This document shows, in pieces, positions 59,366 to 64,000 of a DNA stretch of 64,000 nucleotides. How positions within the stretch are numbered: position 1 is the stretch's first letter; the number at the start of each line of letters is the position of its first letter. The position numbers and the translations under genes were made by a program. Below the pieces are notes generated by a model. It had not been told where the DNA came from. It was given only the letters and a program-made list of their open reading frames with translations, and ran no database searches. Location: the NCBI GenBank assembly GCA_973895155.1, contig OZ316895.1, forward strand, positions 22,320,001 through 22,384,000, in the 5' to 3' direction. Source of the DNA: Marsupella aquatica. Its lineage: Eukaryota > Marchantiophyta.

Positions 59366-62029
59366 CAAATTCTTTTTAGCTTTGTCACTCAGCAGCACCC
59401 CCTCTTGAATTGAATTGAGATGGTAATGCTGTCACGCCAATTTATCCTTGCTGCATTTCGGCGAGATTGTACAAGTTGTAAAATTCCCTTTATCAGAGAA
59501 AAAATTCGGATCCCTATGTGACATTATGTGTCTGGCCACCCTGATCTTCAGCTTCTGCTCTATTTGATATCTTCTATTTGTTTGTTCTTCACCTGAGCTT
59601 TGCCATTGCGTTCCCTTTACGCTCACACATTGTAGAAACCATAATGTTCTCTAAGACTCTTTTGTTAGGTTAAATGGAGCTTTTCTGTACTGATGACGTG
59701 TATCGGATGAGATCATTTCTGTTCTCTCATTTAGGAGACGTTTAGATCAAATGCATCCAGATCTTTTGCAACTTAAGAAACTTGATTCAACTTGATTTTG
59801 TTGAAGTGTTTTTAAATTTCGTTTGATGCGGCATCTACCTGGAACATGACGTTCCACCCATCCAGTACAAGCGGTCCATAGCTGCAAGGCTCTTGGAGTG
59901 TTTTCTAATCTACTAGTATCTGGATCAGTTTTCCCCTTTATTGGCATCCAGTACTGCGAATCAGATTGAATGACGTAACTTCAGTAAAGCTACAGCGAGC
60001 CATTGCTCCAAACTTCTCTGCTCACCTTTCCAAGTGACTGCTTTTGTGGTTGGATGAAACAAGTTCTCTGATGTTTCGAATGGAAACTCTCGTGTACAAG
60101 AAATTTGTGCAATTTCTGCACTTGCGAGACTTTTACTGGACTTCTTCATCGCGTATCCAGTAAATATAAACTATTTCTCTGTTCACATTGCTTAACATTT
60201 GGTGTTTACTTGCTTCGCTTCTACAAAATAAGGGCACCCAACCATGAAGTAACTTCACAATTATGTCAATGGCAACAAGGCATACAGAGTATCTTTTCAG
60301 GCTACATCGATTGCCTACTTATGGATCTATCTACGTACCCTTGGAAGCGAAGGAAGTGAGATGGAGACACATGTCCAAATTTCTCTAGAACCTTCGTGGC
60401 AAATTGGCCAGGTAGACTTCACTAGACAGGCACGAAGTCCCCCAAGCTGCAAGATCAACGAAGAAAGGCTGAATTGCCCCTGGTTGACGCCAGACACGAC
60501 CCCCGTCTCCTGGAACAAGGTTCAAATGTTTTGGACTGCTTCTTACTACCAAACTGCCGCCGGATCTACCAATCAAAATGTGATTTGGTCTGCTCAGAAT
60601 CAATAACACACAGTAGCTCAATATTAACGCGAACAATCCCATATCTTGACAAAATCCCTAGTTACTGCTTGAACTCTGTTGATTTGAACTTCTACTTTGA
60701 TGCTCAGTCTCGTGGGCACCTTATATTCCAAAAGTAGGCAGAAGACACTTTCCCTTATACTATCTGAATTATATCTCCCGTCCATTACTCCATAATTAGG
60801 CTGTCGCCTTACCCTGTATATATTGAATATAGACTGCCGCAGTCATGATTATTTCACTTTTGCGTCTATCGCCAAGTGGTCTCAAGAGTGGGCCGTGAAG
60901 CACTGGTTGATATAAGCGGGCACCTGCCAATGAAAAGTCTTTTGAATATCACCCACTGCCAATGAAAAGTCTTTTGAATATCACTCTACAACCTGTAAGT
61001 GTTGATAGGCTCTGATATACCATTTTGAGATCATAACCATAATTGTCTTACATGTCAGGGTTTCAACATGCTTCAAACCCTGTCCATAGAAACGATCTCC
61101 CACGTTTCTATGGCATTTTCTACATTGTACTCCTCCCTCTTACAGAACACAGAACACGTCGGGAACTTAAGGCAAGTAACAAGATGGAATAGGATAGTTT
61201 CCTGAACTGCAAGGCATACAGCACATGGTGAAATAATCATCCTCCCGACATGGGTGACCAACCATCTCACAAAGAATGAAAACGCACAATAAGATCTGCA
61301 CAAGCAAACAGGATACATCCCTCCCCTTGCTGAAAATGCCATCACGTTCCCCTACAACGTAAATATAAGTTCAGATACATTCCTACCAGTAACCCAGCTG
61401 ACTACATCAATTCTCATTGCACTTCACAGCACACTCACCAGTTGAAAACCAGAAGTCTCTCCACAACGGGCAATTCCGACTCAATTCCGACTCAAGGACT
61501 GCGCCAGAGAGTGCCTCTTCACAACTCAAGAATAATCCAGTCACATCGTTTGGATAAAGAATTAGATACAGTACAGAAGGGCCTCTACACACAGAGTGTT
61601 GCGTGAGAACCACCAGTAGTTTCTTGCCATTAAGTAAAGTTCACAAGCGGATACACAAAAAACTCGTAATCATTTGGCGGAGACACTAATGGGCATTTGC
61701 TTTTCCTTCTCAGATATCCTTCATCTATCGTCTGTGCGCCACTGGCGTCATGATCCTAACTCGATACCTGATACTAGGGCCAAGCGTACTTGCATTGACG
61801 ACGCACGGGCGTGGCATAGATCAGATTTAGGCCCCTAACCGAGAGCTCAACTGGGTTGAAAGAATGTGTATGAAACCTCTTGAGGGTAATCTCTTGTCCA
61901 AAAACTTAGAAGGACACCCCTCCCTGAATGATGCAATTAGTTGTTCGTACTGCAAAAATATCCGAAAAGAAACGAGAAAATCGAGATTTTCCATGGAGCG
62001 CCTGTTGATCAAAAACAATCGCAACACCC
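59366..62029. other. Convergent intergenic region
   Basis: Probably the 3' UTRs of ING2 and the esterase-like gene at the ends. Only small frames without domains. A 32-bp duplication (ctgccaatgaaaagtcttttg, 60924 and 60956) and a 14-bp one (caattccgact, near 61480) are present. Confidence 0.4.
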
Positions 62030-63163
62030 TCAGGCTGCAGGAGATTGTTGTGTCGCGATCAGAAGGGTGTTGACCATGACGTGAACAGCAGCCTCGTAGG
62101 TCGCGTTGTTATAGTGCATCCCATCCACAGTACATCTATACCCACATCCATGACTAATTTTCTTCAGATCAATCAAAGTGAGAGGACCTCCGGGATGAAC
62201 CAGATTGCTGTCCATAAGCGCTTCGTCATATTGCACACACGCTGCGGGACTCATTCTAGCCCGCTTCGTCTCGGTGTTTAGCCAGGAAGTGACCAGGGTC
62301 GGAAGGTTTAGCCAGAACATGTGCGGAACCTGAAGATTGTCACGAGAAACAGTCCCCATTGTCCCAAATGACTTAGATTCCGAGTAAGAATGGGCCGGAA
62401 AGAGGGAGAGCAAGGCATCTCGCAGCTTGGCGAGACCCTGCCCATACCGAGTGGAGTTGGAATGGTACAGCATGTGCCATAATCCGCCTCCCATAATCAA
62501 CACATCCGGATAAGTCATGTTGCGGCGATAGTCCACAATCAAGTTCGTCATATTGGAAGTAAACGGCGTCCACCTGTACTGGAACTTGATGTTCTCCTCC
62601 TCCCATATATACTCATAGGAAGAATGCTTCTGAGGGATATTTATACGGGCCGGGTTGGCATTCGGCATAAGAAGGTCCAGAAGAGACATGTAAAAGAATC
62701 GGAGCTGCGAGTCCCCTGCTATGACAATCCACGTTCCCCTGAACAAATCCACCATGTCCTGCGACTTCAGCTTCTCGTATCTACAAACTCCAGCTGCATA
62801 ACCTGTCCGTGACCAATGGAACTCCCTCGACGATTGACCGTTTATGATATCGTCTGGTAGTCTGTAGCTGTCCGTGTCCTCCCAGACGAGGTCATGGACG
62901 TGGAGGAGACAATTCACAGGAGGGTTCACAAGAGGGGGAACCGCGTTTACCACTGTTAGATAGGGCCAGGGAGAGTGGATGGAGTGTAACACAGAGGACA
63001 TGGAGGGAAAGTAGGGGAGGAGATGTACGGAGACGGCCAAGACTATGAACAACGCGGCACTGAAGAAAAGAATGCGATTTCGCGTGAGGTGCCATCCTGC
63101 GAGAGCCATCGGTACGAAGACTACGCCCCCGGCTAGCACTCCAGCCTGCAGTGCCACCCCCAT
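62030..63163 (-). CDS. PC-esterase/SGNH-type membrane protein, AXY9-like
   Basis: Single exon of 377 aa, starting at the ATG at 63163; the frame also opens with an upstream GTG. Two hydrophobic stretches near the N-terminus (about residues 5-25 and 31-50) suggest a type II Golgi anchor. The lumenal part has the GDS nucleophile motif in WIVIAGDSQLRFFY and, near the C-terminus, DGMHYNNATYEAA, which supplies the DxxH pair of the PMR5/TBL/PC-esterase superfamily. Other landmarks are YPDVLIMGGGLWHMLY and HMFWLNLPTLV. The overall pattern resembles the plant AXY9-type protein needed for acetylation of wall polysaccharides; I recall this family from memory and the subfamily call is moderate. Substrate and activity are not shown. 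Confidence 0.75.
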   Translation of the reverse strand: MGVALQAGVLAGGVVFVPMALAGWHLTRNRILFFSAALFIVLAVSVHLLPYFPSMSSVLHSIHSPWPYLTVVNAVPPLVNPPVNCLLHVHDLVWEDTDSYRLPDDIINGQSSREFHWSRTGYAAGVCRYEKLKSQDMVDLFRGTWIVIAGDSQLRFFYMSLLDLLMPNANPARINIPQKHSSYEYIWEEENIKFQYRWTPFTSNMTNLIVDYRRNMTYPDVLIMGGGLWHMLYHSNSTRYGQGLAKLRDALLSLFPAHSYSESKSFGTMGTVSRDNLQVPHMFWLNLPTLVTSWLNTETKRARMSPAACVQYDEALMDSNLVHPGGPLTLIDLKKISHGCGYRCTVDGMHYNNATYEAAVHVMVNTLLIATQQSPAA

Positions 63164-64000
63164 CACCGCAATCCAAGGATTTGGAACCCGCCTCTCTTAC
63201 TCCAACGAAAGCTCCTGCTCCTGCTGCTGGTACTGAAATCCTCTGCTGCCCTTTGTCGCTGTTGACTATCAGTCTCCACCCGATTCGATTTCCCCCCGCG
63301 GTTGTTGTGCCACAAGGCATTCACCTGTCTACCTCGGTTCATGGCCGCAATGGTGTCTGGCGTCCACACTCCTCCTGTCGGCATGACCATCTGCTAAAGA
63401 ATTGAAAGCCAAATCCGCACTCACCTTGAGAAATGCTCATCACGAGGCCGCTGCCGCAGCTCTTCATCCTCTTCCTCGCCCTGCAACCGCTTCCTCGTCT
63501 ACCATCCCACAAGGCCCACGCCTTCCCACCCACATCTCACAAGAACAGCTCCTCTTAGCCATCATCCACGTCCTAATTAATCAAATAGAAAGATCCCTGT
63601 CCCTGTCCTCCAGTCCCATCTATGATGTAATCTGATCTAATCCACTTCCGTCCTTCCCGTGAGCCTCGCTTCCGCCTCTTCTCTTTCCCTTAGAGTGAAT
63701 CAAGGCTGATCTCCGCTCAGAGGCCCTCCACGAGACTTCAAACTGTGTAAGATGCAAAACTCCTTAAAAATCAACAAAGCAAACTCGGGTCGAGAGGTCA
63801 ATGAAGTTTTCCATCCCTTGAACGTCCCCTGTCATGTCCCCTGTTATCTCCTCCTCCACGTATCTCCAGTCTTCGCCTGAGGCCCTGATTCCAGAGCACT
63901 TCGTCTCGTCGTGGTGCCGGCCACTACGCTCAGTACGAATTAATCACTTGCCTGTGAGACGCTGAGAGGGAATTCCACAACAAAAGTTCGACAGACCACC
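63164..64000. other. Upstream region of the esterase-like gene
   Basis: GC-richer leader and promoter DNA on the minus-strand gene's 5' side. Open frames here on both strands are short and low in complexity. No TATA box is evident. Confidence 0.4.

Noticed and set aside
63164-63166. Start of the esterase-like gene at 63166
   Set aside because: That codon is GTG; the adjacent ATG at 63163 is the sensible start.

Overview
The window looks like nuclear DNA of a land plant. It carries split genes with canonical GT..AG introns, a plastid Clp-protease subunit (ClpR1), a plant ING2-type PHD protein, a plant SUN protein and plant-type telo-box promoter DNA, separated by long AT-rich stretches full of MITE-like elements, SINE-like elements and tandem duplications. 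The histone H3 residue set (A31, Y41, S87, L90) and low gene density would fit a non-flowering lineage such as a bryophyte or lycophyte, but this is an inference and I cannot name the species.

Layout. 0-9 kb: an intronless MRS2/CorA-type Mg2+ channel with a C-terminal EF-hand (575-2437), a decayed SPT16 fragment (about 5430-6020), and a short intronless SPT16-like gene (7539-8825). 9-13 kb: minisatellites and dispersed repeats without genes. 13.1-15.9 kb, minus strand: nine-exon CLPR1. 16-22 kb: repeat-rich, gene-poor. 22.4-23 kb: intronless histone H3 followed by a decayed copy of its own 3' end. 23.7-26.8 kb, minus strand: nine-exon histidine-phosphatase (phosphoglycerate-mutase-like) gene. 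27-37 kb: fold-back elements, a SINE and several tandem duplications. 37.4-39.7 kb: two-exon SUN-domain gene. 41.0-42.5 kb, minus strand: three-exon Asterix (PAT complex) homologue. 42.7-45 kb: repeats. 45.5-50.2 kb: ten-exon DEAD-box helicase. 50-55 kb: MITE and SINE-like arrays. 55.9-59.4 kb: seven-exon ING2-like gene. 62.0-63.2 kb, minus strand: single-exon PC-esterase/SGNH-type membrane protein.

Exon structures of the five spliced genes that needed reconstruction (ClpR1, the phosphatase, Asterix, the helicase, ING2) were worked out by hand from splice signals, reading phase and family similarity. In each case all phases close and the total length is a multiple of three. The genes do not form a pathway; they are ordinary nuclear genes. 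Two chromatin themes recur (H3 and SPT16-like; ING2 and SUN), but adjacency in plants seldom means joint function. The most unusual items are the truncated SPT16 paralogue with a decayed relative beside it, the mixed H3 variant with a decayed 3' tandem copy, and two inverted copies of one repeat that flank the helicase gene, one of them just upstream of the Asterix start.
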